Assembly (NCBI GenBank): GCA_030867875.1
Contig: JAOWCC010001501.1
Span: forward strand, 16,769,524 to 16,833,523
Length of the DNA: 64,000 nt
Direction of reading: 5' to 3'
Source of the DNA: Actinernus sp. WN-2022
Taxonomy: Eukaryota > Cnidaria > Anthozoa > Actiniaria > Actinernidae
This document shows, in pieces, positions 1 through 14,187 of the stretch. The position numbers and the translations under genes are program-made. Under the pieces are notes generated by a model, which did not search any database, was not told the origin of the DNA, and was given only the letters and a program-made list of their open reading frames with translations. The stretch's first letter is position 1. The number at the start of each line of letters is the position of its first letter.

Positions 1-119
1 ATCTTGGATTCAAATCAAGGCAATCCTTTGTTTTTGCCAGGTGAGCCTCGTTTTGACTATTCCTCACTACGAGGCTGACCTGGCAAAAACAAAGGATTGC
101 CTCGCTTTGAATCCAAGAT
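1..119. repeat. Foldback (hairpin) element, possibly cut by the window edge
   Basis: Bases 1-51 and 69-119 are reverse complements with about three mismatches, separated by a 17-base spacer. No coding potential is visible. The structure fits a short foldback MITE. Its left end may lie outside the window. Confidence 0.85.
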
Positions 120-570
120 GGCCACCAGGTGAAAAGAGTGAATTAACCCTCGGTAAAGTCGGGAGTAGACAACGAGAACTGAACACACTGCAAAACGACA
201 ATAAAGCATTCAAACCTACAAATCCTAAGCATATCCAGGCGATTTTCCTTCATTCAAAAGACTTGGACTTTAGAACTAGTCCACCAAATTTTCCTTTTAC
301 TGGATCGAAGCTCGAGCAAACTGAAATGCTAGTCTTGTACTAGACACTCTGATAGCTGAAATAACCGTAAGTTGGAACGGTTTGTTTTCATTCTACAATG
401 TGATTGGTTCTTGTTGTCTAAGTGGCCCCGGTTACAGTAGTCACAGTAATGCTACTTAGCTCGATTAGCCCTTAGATTATTTTAAGTAGCGCTTACTCTA
501 ACTTTCTTTATTCGTTTCTATTTTACCTACTTATGCGAGTATAAATAAAGTGTTGTTGTAATAGTACATG
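120..570. repeat. Non-coding stretch with a dispersed repeat at about 237-452
   Basis: The part from about 237 to 452 has a diverged second copy at about 26893-27073, including the shared words 'ttcattcaaaagactt' and 'tcgaagctcgagcaa' and a shared right end. A LINE-like tail (aaataaag followed by gttgttg) sits near 542-560. Nothing else is recognised. Confidence 0.6.
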
Positions 571-809
571 GGTCCAGTTGTTCAAAGCCCGATTAAGCTA
601 ATCCAAGATTAAGCGTAAACCGGCTTCAATTTGATTTGGTAACTCGTAGACTACTGATTTAGTTACAAACTTATTGTTTGACGAGTAATGAGTAGTACTT
701 TCTACATGTAATCCTAGAATAAGGAAATACACATTTTACCAAGAGGACCACAATCCACGGATAACATTTAATCCAGGATGAACGTTAATCGGGCTTCCTG
801 ATGCACAGG
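571..809. mobile_element. MITE with 'aagcccgatta' terminal motif
   Basis: The left end (591-610) and right end (783-800) carry inverted copies of aagcccgattaa followed by an 'aatcca' word. The ends resemble those of the better preserved element at 60664-60785, which suggests one family. It is non-autonomous, with no open frame. Confidence 0.55.
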
Positions 810-1047
810 AGGCGACGACCCATTTTCAATTGGACAAAATAACTGTGCATCCTCGTGGCGCAATTCTTTGTTCTCGTTACGTTGTGACGTCATCCGTGCA
901 TCTGTCAGAGGACAGAATGTGGATGAACAAAATAAGCGGCGGCGTGGGCTAATTCTATGGCCGTCACTAAAGCTCGCCCACAGCACAAATTATCCTCCAT
1001 CCCGATACGTACAATGGAACGTTTTATGTCTACAAAATGATCTATGT

Positions 1048-2102
1048 TCAAAGTATAGCAGCGTAAAGAACGTGAATGACGCTCAATGTTTCCATCTCTT
1101 CTGTCAACAGCACAACGTTGTGCACCTCGAAGGTCTCATCAAACAACAACTGGTAGAACCGTTGGGACTTCGTGTCTCTTGCGCAGACACGGAGTTTCTC
1201 CAAACTTGCCCCACAAACTGTTGAGCAACAATTTGAACACGAACCGTAACCCAGGGTTGTGCAAGATCGAGTCTTTGTCCAGCGCAATGTCTTCCTCGGC
1301 CAAGTAGTCGATCAGATATTGCAACCGCGCCTCTTCACTTTCGCATCCCGAGGGCCAACTCGAGGCCTGTTGCTTCAAATTGAGATTGTGCTTGACGTAT
1401 TCGGCAAACAGGTCGGCACTGGTATTGGCGTAGTGCCATACCTCGTACACGTGAAAAATCTTGTAACCGCTTTCCACGGCCTTGTGCAGTTCGGACGTCG
1501 TCCACGTACCCACCAGCGCGCGTTCCTCTTGGTTGTGGCGGCACGGTGTTTGTTCTTCTTTCTACCACCCAGTCGTGGGCAGCTTCTTCGTCTTCGCCGT
1601 GTGACGCCGGGGCGGCATCTTTGTCGTCGTACGTTTCTTGGGGTTGTAAGGTGACGTTTCCACCGCAACACGCCACCATACACCGCAACTTCTGACAAAT
1701 GTCACCGACTGTGGGACTCACGTCGGGCATAGTGTCTCTGTAGCGGTTCCCGGAACCGAAGGCTTTTTATAACCGTAGGGCACGGCAGCATAACGGTGAC
1801 GTACGCGTTTGTTGTACACCAATCGAAATTCCTTGTCTTCCGTCACGGTGTGTAGGGTACGGCGGGCAGTGTCGCGGCGAATCTTGGTAGGGTTGTGCAC
1901 TACCTTCGTTTCCGTGGAGCCCTCCACCACGTTCAATCGAATGCCTTTGCATTTGACCACCATGTCCTCTTGGTGCGTCTTGTACGCGTAGGATCTGGGC
2001 CCCGTCGAAACAAATGCGTAGATTCCTGCTGCTAACACCCCATAACACAGCATCGTACGCCTTTGGCGACCCTAGGAGGCAAAAGGTTCCTCGATCCGTC
2101 AT
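1048..2102 (-). pseudogene. Rearranged fossil of a protein-primed family B DNA polymerase (Polinton/adintovirus type)
   Basis: Three minus-strand blocks resemble the DNA_pol_B_2 family used by Polinton/Maverick and adintovirus-like elements. Block 1 (about 1560-1139) has the G-T-W segment, an acidic/aromatic stretch and a palm-like N-S-x-W-G-K-F-G segment. Block 2 (about 1200-1048, another frame) continues that palm region, so a frameshift separates them. Block 3 (2053-1718) looks like the C-terminal part of the same protein, with a G-P-x-x-Y-x-Y segment and a P-Y-G-Y ending, but it lies upstream of block 1. A stop lies just upstream of block 1. The order is therefore scrambled and the gene cannot be functional. 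The region is richer in GC than its neighbours. Assignment is from remembered family motifs, without a database search. Confidence 0.7.
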
Positions 2103-2139
2103 TGTCCTGGGGGCGTTTTTGTTATTAAGAGTAGGGGCA

Positions 2140-2487
2140 TTAAAGTGCCACTAACCCCTTTTGCAATTTTTATACATATAAATCTTTTAAAGGTTTTGAG
2201 TACTTCTGCGAAGAAATTTTTGGCTTACAGAGAATACTCGATGTTCTGTGTGTGTTTGAAATGGTTACAAATTGACCTTTCCTGACCGCGTAAGAAAAAG
2301 ACTGGGTCGATTCTAGATCTTACGTCATCCAAGTCATTCGACTTTGCAATAATTTGAATACATATTTAGCATTTTGTCTAAAATAACTGTTTTCTTTCCT
2401 AACAACTCACAGACTGTGTATACTATCTATATATCGATATTGTTGTGATAGAAAGGCGCCATGGAGAATAATGTATTAAATAAGCTC
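2140..2487. mobile_element. Half of a TTAA-flanked MITE
   Basis: It starts with TTAAAGTGCC and matches the left half of the complete elements at 22990-23536 and 56098-56644, including the internal 'gatagaaaggcgccatgg' word. The right half is missing. The neighbouring truncated LINE begins about 30 bases further on. Confidence 0.75.
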
Positions 2488-2515
2488 ATATCATTTAAGA
2501 TCAGATGATAGACAT

Positions 2516-2692
2516 CTACTCTTGGCTCCTCGAACAAAACGCAAGACCTTAGGTGACAGGGTGTTTGCCCATGCAGGCCCTGTAGTATGGAACTCTCTAC
2601 CCCTGACTATTAGACTCTGCAGTAACATTTACTCTTTTAAGATCCAATTGAAGACCTATCTTTTTAAGAAAGCATTTGATCGTCATTTTTGA
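2516..2692 (+). pseudogene. C-terminal fragment of a CR1/L2-like LINE ORF2
   Basis: An open frame of 58 codons ends with TGA at 2690-2692. It encodes the usual C-terminal LINE tail: G-D-R-x-F, then V-W-N-S-L-P, then L-K-T-Y-L-F. The same pattern ends the reverse transcriptase at 20538-21419. The element is 5'-truncated. Its 3' UTR begins here, is interrupted by the satellite array, and resumes at 13966. Confidence 0.8.
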
Positions 2693-2761
2693 ACTTTTTA
2701 ATATTTTTAACTTTTGAATATATTTTTCTTTCAATACAGATTTACATTATGGATTTGTATG

Positions 2762-5700
2762 TCAGTCGTAGTACTTCTGTTTGGTCGCCTTAATTGGTTG
2801 TACTACATATGCTGCGACTGGCACATAAATCCTATTATCAGTCATTATTATATTTAATTCGTAGCACTATAATAGCATATATATAATATCTGTTTGGTCG
2901 CCTTAATTGGTTGTACTTAACATATGCTGCGACTGGCACATAAATCCTATTATCAGTCATTATTATATTTAATTCGTAGTACTATAATAGCATATATATA
3001 ATATCTGTTTGGTCGTCTTAATTGGTTGTACTACATATGCTGCGACTGGCATATAAATCCTATTATCAGTCATTATTATATTTAATTCGTAGCACTATAA
3101 TAGCATATATATAATATCTGTTTGGTCGTCTTAATTGGTTGTACTTAACATATGCTGCGACTGGCACATAAATCCTATTATCAGTCATTATTATATTTAA
3201 TTCATAGCACTATAATAGCATATATATAATATCTGTTTGGTCGCCTTAATTGGTTGTACTACATATGCTGCGACTGGCATATAAATCCTATTATCAGTCA
3301 TTATTATATTTAATTCATAGCACTCTAATAGCATATATATAATATCTGTTTGGTCGCCTTAATTGGTTGTACTACATATGCTGCGACTGGCACATAAATC
3401 CTATTATCAGTCATTATTATATTTAATTCATAGCACTATAATAGCATATATATAATATCTGTTTGGTCGCCTTAATTGGTTGTACTACATATACTGCGAC
3501 TGGCACATAAATCCTATTATCAGTCATTATTATATTTAATTCGTAGCACTATAATAGCATATATATAATATCTGTTTGGTCGCCTTAATTGGTTGTACTA
3601 CATATGCTGCGACTGGCACATAAATCCTATTATCAGTCATTATTATATTTAATTCATAGCACTATAATAGCATATATATAATATCTGTTTGGTCGCCTTA
3701 ATTGGTTGTACTACATATGCTGCGACTGGCACATAAATCCTATTATCAGTCATTATTATATTTAATTCGTAGCACTATAATAGCATATATATAATATCTG
3801 TTTGGTCGCCTTAATTGGTTGTACTACATATGCTGCGACTGGCACATAAATCCTATTATCAGTCATTATTATATTTAATTCATAGCACTATAATAGCATA
3901 TATATAATATCTGTTTGGTCGTCTTAATTGGTTGTACTACATATGCTGCGACTGGCACATAAATCCTATTATCAGTCATTATTATATTTAATTCATAGCA
4001 CTCTAATAGCATATATATAATATCTGTTTGGTCGCCTTAATTGGTTGTACTACATATGCTGCGACTGGCACATAAATCCTATTATCAGTCATTATTATAT
4101 TTAATTCATAGCACTCTAATAGCATATATATAATATCTGTTTGGTCGTCTTAATTGGTTGTACTACATATGCTGCGACTGGCACATAAATCCTATTATCA
4201 GTCATTATTATATTTAATTCATAGCACTCTAATAGCATATATATAATATCTGTTTGGTCGTCTTAATTGGTTGTACTACATATGCTGCGACTGGCACATA
4301 AATCCTATTATCAGTCATTATTATATTTAATTCATAGCACTCTAATAGCATATATATAATATCTGTTTGGTCGCCTTAATTGGTTGTACTACATATGCTG
4401 CGACTGGCACATAAATCCTATTATCAGTCATTATTATATTTAATTCGTAGCACTATAATAGCATATATATAATATCTGTTTGGTCGCCTTAATTGGTTGT
4501 ACTACATATGCTGCGACTGGCACATAAATCCTATTATCAGTCATTATTATATTTAATTCATAGCACTCTAATAGCATATATATAATATCTGTTTGGTCGT
4601 CTTAATTGGTTGTACTACATATGCTGCGACTGGCACATAAATCCTATTATCAGTCATTATTATATTTAATTCATAGCACTCTAATAGCATATATATAATA
4701 TCTGTTTGGTCGTCTTAATTGGTTGTACTACATATGCTGCGACTGGCACATAAATCCTATTATCAGTCATTATTATATTTAATTCATAGCACTCTAATAG
4801 CATATATATAATATCTGTTTGGTCGTCTTAATTGGTTGTACTACATATGCTGCGACTGGCACATAAATCCTATTATCAGTCATTATTATATTTAATTCAT
4901 AGCACTATAATAGCATATATATAATATCGGTTTGGTCGCCTTAATTGGTTGTACTACATATGCTGCGACTGGCACATAAATCCTATTATCAGTCATTATT
5001 ATATTTAATTCATAGCACTATAATAGCATATATATAATATCTGTTTGGTCGTCTTAATTGGTTGTACTACATATGCTGCGACTGGCACATAAATCCTATT
5101 ATCAGTCATTATTATATTTAATTCGTAGCACTATAATAGCATATATATAATATCGGTTTGGTCGCCTTAATTGGTTGTACTACATATGCTGCGACTGGCA
5201 CATAAATCCTATTATCAGTCATTATTATATTTAATTCGTAGCACTATAATAGCATATATATAATATCTGTTTGGTCGTCTTAATTGGTTGTACTACATAT
5301 GCTGCGACTGGCACATAAATCCTATTATCAGTCATTATTATATTTAATTCATAGCACTATAATAGCATATATATAATATCTGTTTGGTCGCCTTAATTGG
5401 TTGTACTACATATGCTGCGACTGGCATATAAATCCTATTATCAGTCATTATTATATTTAATTCATAGCACTCTAATAGCATATATATAATATCTGTTTGG
5501 TCGTCTTAATTGGTTGTACTACATATGCTGCGACTGGCACATAAATCCTATTATCAGTCATTATTATATTTAATTCATAGCACTCTAATAGCATATATAT
5601 AATATCTGTTTGGTCGTCTTAATTGGTTGTACTACATATGCTGCGACTGGCACATAAATCCTATTATCAGTCATTATTATATTTAATTCATAGCACTCTA

Positions 5701-8700
5701 ATAGCATATATATAATATCTGTTTGGTCGTCTTAATTGGTTGTACTACATATGCTGCGACTGGCACATAAATCCTATTATCAGTCATTATTATATTTAAT
5801 TCATAGCACTCTAATAGCATATATATAATATCTGTTTGGTCGTCTTAATTGGTTGTACTACATATGCTGCGACTGGCACATAAATCCTATTATCAGTCAT
5901 TATTATATTTAATTCATAGCACTATAATAGTATATATATAATATCTGTTTGGTCGCCTTAATTGGTTGTACTACATATGCTGCGACTGGCACATAAATCC
6001 TATTATCAGTCATTATTATATTTAATTCATAGCACTATAATAGCATATATATAATATCGGTTTGGTCGCCTTAATTGGTTGTACTACATATGCTGCGACT
6101 GGCACATAAATCCTATTATCAGTCATTATTATATTTAATTCATAGCACTATAATAGCATATATATAATATCTGTTTGGTCGTCTTAATTGGTTGTACTAC
6201 ATATGCTGCGACTGGCACATAAATCCTATTATCAGTCATTATTATATTTAATTCATAGCACTCTAATAGCATATATATAATATCTGTTTGGTCGTCTTAA
6301 TTGGTTGTACTACATATGCTGCGACTGGCACATAAATCCTATTATCAGTCATTATTATATTTAATTCATAGCACTATAATAGTATATATATAATATCTGT
6401 TTGGTCGCCTTAATTGGTTGTACTACATATGCTGCGACTGGCACATAAATCCTATTATCAGTCATTATTATATTTAATTCATAGCACTATAATAGCATAT
6501 ATATAATATCGGTTTGGTCGCCTTAATTGGTTGTACTACATATGCTGCGACTGGCACATAAATCCTATTATCAGTCATTATTATATTTAATTCATAGCAC
6601 TATAATAGCATATATATAATATCTGTTTGGTCGTCTTAATTGGTTGTACTACATATGCTGCGACTGGCACATAAATCCTATTATCAGTCATTATTATATT
6701 TAATTCGTAGCACTATAATAGCATATATATAATATCGGTTTGGTCGCCTTAATTGGTTGTACTACATATGCTGCGACTGGCACATAAATCCTATTATCAG
6801 TCATTATTATATTTAATTCGTAGCACTATAATAGCATATATATAATATCTGTTTGGTCGCCTTAATTGGTTGTACTACATATGCTGCGACTGGCACATAA
6901 ATCCTATTATCAGTCATTATTATATTTAATTCATAGCACTATAATAGCATATATATAATATCGGTTTGGTCGCCTTAATTGGTTGTACTACATATGCTGC
7001 GACTGGCACATAAATCCTATTATCAGTCATTATTATATTTAATTCATAGCACTATAATAGCATATATATAATATCTGTTTGGTCGCCTTAATTGGTTGTA
7101 CTACATATGCTGCGACTGGCACATAAATCCTATTATCAGTCATTATTATATTTAATTCATAGCACTCTAATAGCATATATATAATATCTGTTTGGTCGCC
7201 TTAATTGGTTGTACTACATATGCTGCGACTGGCACATAAATCCTATTATCAGTCATTATTATATTTAATTCGTAGCACTATAATAGCATATATATAATAT
7301 CTGTTTGGTCGCCTTAATTGGTTGTACTACATATGCTGCGACTGGCACATAAATCCTATTATCAGTCATTATTATATTTAATTCATAGCACTATAATAGC
7401 ATATATATAATATCTGTTTGGTCGTCTTAATTGGTTGTACTACATATGCTGCGACTGGCACATAAATCCTATTATCAGTCATTATTATATTTAATTCGTA
7501 GCACTATAATAGCATATATATAATATCTGTTTGGTCGTCTTAATTGGTTGTACTACATATGCTGCGACTGGCACATAAATCCTATTATCAGTCATTATTA
7601 TATTTAATTCATAGCACTATAATAGCATATATATAATATCTGTTTGGTCGCCTTAATTGGTTGTACTACATATGCTGCGACTGGCACATAAATCCTATTA
7701 TCAGTCATTATTATATTTAATTCGTAGCACTATAATAGCATATATATAATATCTGTTTGGTCGCCTTAATTGGTTGTACTACATATGCTGCGACTGGCAC
7801 ATAAATCCTATTATCAGTCATTATTATATTTAATTCATAGCACTATAATAGCATATATATAATATCTGTTTGGTCGTCTTAATTGGTTGTACTACATATG
7901 CTGCGACTGGCACATAAATCCTATTATCAGTCATTATTATATTTAATTCATAGCACTCTAATAGCATATATATAATATCTGTTTGGTCGCCTTAATTGGT
8001 TGTACTACATATGCTGCGACTGGCACATAAATCCTATTATCAGTCATTATTATATTTAATTCATAGCACTCTAATAGCATATATATAATATCTGTTTGGT
8101 CGTCTTAATTGGTTGTACTACATATGCTGCGACTGGCACATAAATCCTATTATCAGTCATTATTATATTTAATTCATAGCACTATAATAGCATATATATA
8201 ATATCTGTTTGGTCGTCTTAATTGGTTGTACTACATATGCTGCGACTGGCACATAAATCCTATTATCAGTCATTATTATATTTAATTCATAGCACTATAA
8301 TAGCATATATATAATATCTGTTTGGTCGCCTTAATTGGTTGTACTACATATGCTGCGACTGGCACATAAATCCTATTATCAGTCATTATTATATTTAATT
8401 CATAGCACTCTAATAGCATATATATAATATCTGTTTGGTCGTCTTAATTGGTTGTACTACATATGCTGCGACTGGCACATAAATCCTATTATCAGTCATT
8501 ATTATATTTAATTCATAGCACTCTAATAGCATATATATAATATCTGTTTGGTCGCCTTAATTGGTTGTACTACATATGCTGCGACTGGCACATAAATCCT
8601 ATTATCAGTCATTATTATATTTAATTCGTAGCACTATAATAGCATATATATAATATCTGTTTGGTCGCCTTAATTGGTTGTACTACATATGCTGCGACTG

Positions 8701-11700
8701 GCACATAAATCCTATTATCAGTCATTATTATATTTAATTCATAGCACTATAATAGCATATATATAATATCTGTTTGGTCGTCTTAATTGGTTGTACTACA
8801 TATGCTGCGACTGGCACATAAATCCTATTATCAGTCATTATTATATTTAATTCATAGCACTATAATAGCATATATATAATATCTGTTTGGTCGCCTTAAT
8901 TGGTTGTACTACATATGCTGCGACTGGCACATAAATCCTATTATCAGTCATTATTATATTTAATTCATAGCACTCTAATAGCATATATATAATATCTGTT
9001 TGGTTGCCTTAATTGGTTGTACTACATATGCTGCGACTGGCACATAAATCCTATTATCAGTCATTATTATATTTAATTCGTAGCACTATAATAGCATATA
9101 TATAATATCTGTTTGGTCGCCTTAATTGGTTGTACTACATATGCTGCGACTGGCACATAAATCCTATTATCAGTCATTATTATATTTAATTCATAGCACT
9201 ATAATAGCATATATATAATATCTGTTTGGTCGTCTTAATTGGTTGTACTACATATGCTGCGACTGGCACATAAATCCTATTATCAGTCATTATTATATTT
9301 AATTTGTAGCACTATAATAGCATATATATAATATCTGTTTGGTCGCCTTAATTGGTTGTACTACATATGCTGCGACTGGCACATAAATCCTATTATCAGT
9401 CATTATTATATTTAATTCATAGCACTATAATAGCATATATATAATATCTGTTTGGTCGTCTTAATTGGTTGTACTACATATGCTGCGACTGGCACATAAA
9501 TCCTATTATCAGTCATTATTATATTTAATTCATAGCACTATAATAGCATATATATAATATCTGTTTGGTCGTCTTAATTGGTTGTACTACATATGCTGCG
9601 ACTGGCACATAAATCCTATTATCAGTCATTATTATATTTAATTCATAGCACTATAATAGCATATATATAATATCTGTTTGGTCGTCTTAATTGGTTGTAC
9701 TACATATGCTGCGACTGGCACATAAATCCTATTATCAGTCATTATTATATTTAATTCGTAGCACTATAATAGCATATATATAATATCTGTTTGGTCGTCT
9801 TAATTGGTTGTACTACATATGCTGCGACTGGCACATAAATCCTATTATCAGTCATTATTATATTTAATTCATAGCACTATAATAGCATATATATAATATC
9901 TGTTTGGTCGTCTTAATTGGTTGTACTACATATGCTGCGACTGGCACATAAATCCTATTATCAGTCATTATTATATTTAATTCGTAGCACTATAATAGCA
10001 TATATATAATATCTGTTTGGTCGTCTTAATTGGTTGTACTACATATGCTGCGACTGGCACATAAATCCTATTATCAGTCATTATTATATTTAATTCGTAG
10101 CACTATAATAGCATATATATAATATCTGTTTGGTCGCCTTAATTGGTTGTACTACATATGCTGCGACTGGCACATAAATCCTATTATCAGTCATTATTAT
10201 ATTTAATTCATAGCACTATAATAGCATATATATAATATCTGTTTGGTCGTCTTAATTGGTTGTACTACATATGCTGCGACTGGCACATAAATCCTATTAT
10301 CAGTCATTATTATATTTAATTCATAGCACTATAATAGCATATATATAATATCTGTTTGGTCGTCTTAATTGGTTGTACTACATATGCTGCGACTGGCACA
10401 TAAATCCTATTATCAGTCATTATTATATTTAATTCGTAGCACTATAATAGCATATATATAATATCTGTTTGGTCGTCTTAATTGGTTGTACTACATATGC
10501 TGCGACTGGCACATAAATCCTATTATCAGTCAATATTATATTTAATTCGTAGCACTATAATAGCATATATATAATATCTGTTTGGTCGTCTTAATTGGTT
10601 GTACTACATATGCTGCGACTGGCACATAAATCCTATTATCAGTCATTATTATATTTAATTCGTAGCACTCTAATAGCATATATATAATATCTGTTTGGTC
10701 GCCTTAATTGGTTGTACTACATATGCTGCGACTGGCACATAAATCCTATTATCAGTCATTATTATATTTAATTCATAGCACTATAATAGCATATATATAA
10801 TATCTGTTTGGTCGCCTTAATTGGTTGTACTACATATGCTGCGACTGGCACATAAATCCTATTATCAGTCATTATTATATTTAATTCGTAGCACTATAAT
10901 AGCATATATATAATATCTGTTTGGTCGTCTTAATTGGTTGTACTACATATGCTGCGACTGGCACATAAATCCTATTATCAGTCATTATTATATTTAATTC
11001 GTAGCACTATAATAGCATATATATAATATCTGTTTGGTCGCCTTAATTGGTTGTACTACATATGCTGCGACTGGCACATAAATCCTATTATCAGTCATTA
11101 TTATATTTAATTCATAGCACTATAATAGCATATATATAATATCTGTTTGGTCGTCTTAATTGGTTGTACTACATATGCTGCGACTGGCACATAAATCCTA
11201 TTATCAGTCATTATTATATTTAATTCATAGCACTATAATAGCATATATATAATATCTGTTTGGTCGCCTTAATTGGTTGTACTACATATGCTGCGACTGG
11301 CACATAAATCCTATTATCAGTCATTATTATATTTAATTCGTAGCACTATAATAGCATATATATAATATCTGTTTGGTCGTCTTAATTGGTTGTACTACAT
11401 ATGCTGCGACTGGCACATAAATCCTATTATCAGTCATTATTATATTTAATTCGTAGCACTATAATAGCATATATATAATATCTGTTTGGTCGCCTTAATT
11501 GGTTGTACTACATATGCTGCGACTGGCACATAAATCCTATTATCAGTCATTATTATATTTAATTCATAGCACTATAATAGCATATATATAATATCTGTTT
11601 GGTCGTCTTAATTGGTTGTACTACATATGCTGCGACTGGCACATAAATCCTATTATCAGTCATTATTATATTTAATTCATAGCACTATAATAGCATATAT

Positions 11701-13965
11701 ATAATATCTGTTTGGTCGTCTTAATTGGTTGTACTACATATGCTGCGACTGGCACATAAATCCTATTATCAGTCATTATTATATTTAATTCATAGCACTA
11801 TAATAGCATATATATAATATCTGTTTGGTCGCCTTAATTGGTTGTACTACATATGCTGCGACTGGCACATAAATCCTATTATCAGTCATTATTATATTTA
11901 ATTCATAGCACTATAATAGCATATATATAATATCTGTTTGGTCGTCTTAATTGGTTGTACTACATATGCTGCGACTGGCACATAAATCCTATTATCAGTC
12001 ATTATTATATTTAATTCATAGCACTATAATAGCATATATATAATATCTGTTTGGTCGTCTTAATTGGTTGTACTACATATGCTGCGACTGGCACATAAAT
12101 CCTATTATCAGTCATTATTATATTTAATTCATAGCACTATAATAGCATATATATAATATCTGTTTGGTCGTCTTAATTGGTTGTACTACATATGCTGCGA
12201 CTGGCACATAAATCCTATTATCAGTCATTATTATATTTAATTCGTAGCACTATAATAGCATATATATAATATCTGTTTGGTCGCCTTAATTGGTTGTACT
12301 ACATATGCTGCGACTGGCACATAAATCCTATTATCAGTCATTATTATATTTAATTCGTAGCACTATAATAGCATATATATAATATCTGTTTGGTCGCCTT
12401 AATTGGTTGTACTTAACATATGATGCGACTGTCATATAAATCCTATTATCAGTCATTATTATATTTAATTCATAGCACTATAATAGCATATATATAATAT
12501 CTGTTTGGTCGCCTTAATTGGTTGTACTACATATGCTGCGACTGGCACATAAATCCTATTATCAGTCATTATTATATTTAATTCATAGCACTATAATAGC
12601 ATATATATAATATCTGTTTGGTCGTCTTAATTGGTTGTACTACATATGCTGCGACTGGCACATAAATCCTATTATCAGTCATTATTATATTTAATTCATA
12701 GCACTATAATAGCATATATATAATATCTGTTTGGTCGCCTTAATTGGTTGTACTACATATGCTGCGACTGGCACATAAATCCTATTATCAGTCATTATTA
12801 TATTTAATTCATAGCACTATAATAGCATATATATAATATCTGTTTGGTCGTCTTAATTGGTTGTACTACATATGCTGCGACTGGCACATAAATCCTATTA
12901 TCAGTCATTATTATATTTAATTCATAGCACTATAATAGCATATATATAATATCTGTTTGGTCGTCTTAATTGGTTGTACTACATATGCTGCGACTGGCAC
13001 ATAAATCCTATTATCAGTCATTATTATATTTAATTCATAGCACTATAATAGCATATATATAATATCTGTTTGGTCGTCTTAATTGGTTGTACTACATATG
13101 CTGCGACTGGCACATAAATCCTATTATCAGTCATTATTATATTTAATTCATAGCACTATAATAGCATATATATAATATCTGTTTGGTCGCCTTAATTGGT
13201 TGTACTACATATGCTGCGACTGGCACATAAATCCTATTATCAGTCATTATTATATTTAATTCATAGCACTATAATAGCATATATATAATATCTGTTTGGT
13301 CGCCTTAATTGGTTGTACTACATATGCTGCGACTGGCACATAAATCCTATTATCAGTCATTATTATATTTAATTCATAGCACTATAATAGCATATATATA
13401 ATATCTGTTTGGTCGCCTTAATTGGTTGTACTACATATACTGCGACTGGCACATAAATCCTATTATCAGTCATTATTATATTTAATTCATAGCACTATAA
13501 TAGCATATATATAATATCTGTTTGGTCGCCTTAATTGGTTGTACTACATATGCTGCGACTGGCACATAAATCCTATTATCAGTCATTATTATATTTAATT
13601 CATAGCACTATAATAGCATATATATAATATCTGTTTGGTCGCCTTAATTGGTTGTACTACATATGCTGCGACTGGCACATAAATCCTATTATCAGTCATT
13701 ATTATATTTAATTCATAGCACTATAATAGCATATATATAATATCTGTTTGGTCGCCTTAATTGGTTGTACTACATATGCTGCGACTGGCACATAAATCCT
13801 ATTATCAGTCATTATTATATTTAATTCGTAGCACTATAATAGCATATATATAATATCTGTTTGGTCGCCTTAATTGGTTGTACTTAACATATGCTGCGAC
13901 TGGCATATAAATCCTATTATCAGTCATTATTATATTTAATTCGTAGCACTATAATAGCATATATT
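2762..13965. repeat. Satellite array: about 99 copies of a 113-bp unit
   Basis: The word 'ctgtttggtcg' recurs every 113 bases from 2777 onward. A few units at both edges are 115 bases because of an extra 'ta' in 'acttaacata'. Copies are nearly identical. They differ at a handful of recurrent sites: gtcgCc/gtcgTc, attcAtag/attcGtag, cacTaTaa/cacTcTaa, atatcTg/atatcGg and gCatata/gTatata. The variants occur in runs, which implies amplification of blocks of several units. Each unit contains short self-complementary words (gtcgc with gcgac; ctattat with ataatag). No open frame is retained. Both flanks belong to one LINE 3' UTR. Confidence 0.97.
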
Positions 13966-14187
13966 TTATCCGTTTTAAACTTTTACCTTTTTAGCCTGCT
14001 TGTGTGTACATACAAATATTTATTCTCCTTTAACTTAATGTAAAGCGCTTTTGAATATTTTACATAATTTAAGCGCTATTTAAATTCATATATTATTAAT
14101 CTATTTCCATGCTGGAATCCTATTTTGTAAATGTTTATACGTTGCTGAATGTTTATTGTGTAACATAATAAAAGTCTTGTTTTTTTG
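13966..14187 (+). mobile_element. 3' end of the LINE that holds the satellite array
   Basis: It contains 'tgtaaagcgc' and 'agcgctatttaaat', the same paired motif found in the 3' UTR of the LINE at 20443-21417 on the other strand. An AATAAA-type signal lies at about 14167, followed by a T-rich end. Together with the ORF2 tail at 2516-2692 this shows that the array lies within one LINE 3' region. Confidence 0.7.

Noticed and set aside
2762..13965. CRISPR-like array
   Set aside because: Units are contiguous 113-bp repeats with no unique spacers, and the context is eukaryotic.
2762..13965. Hammerhead ribozyme within the satellite unit
   Set aside because: The conserved core words (ctgatga and gaaa in the right spacing) are absent from the unit.
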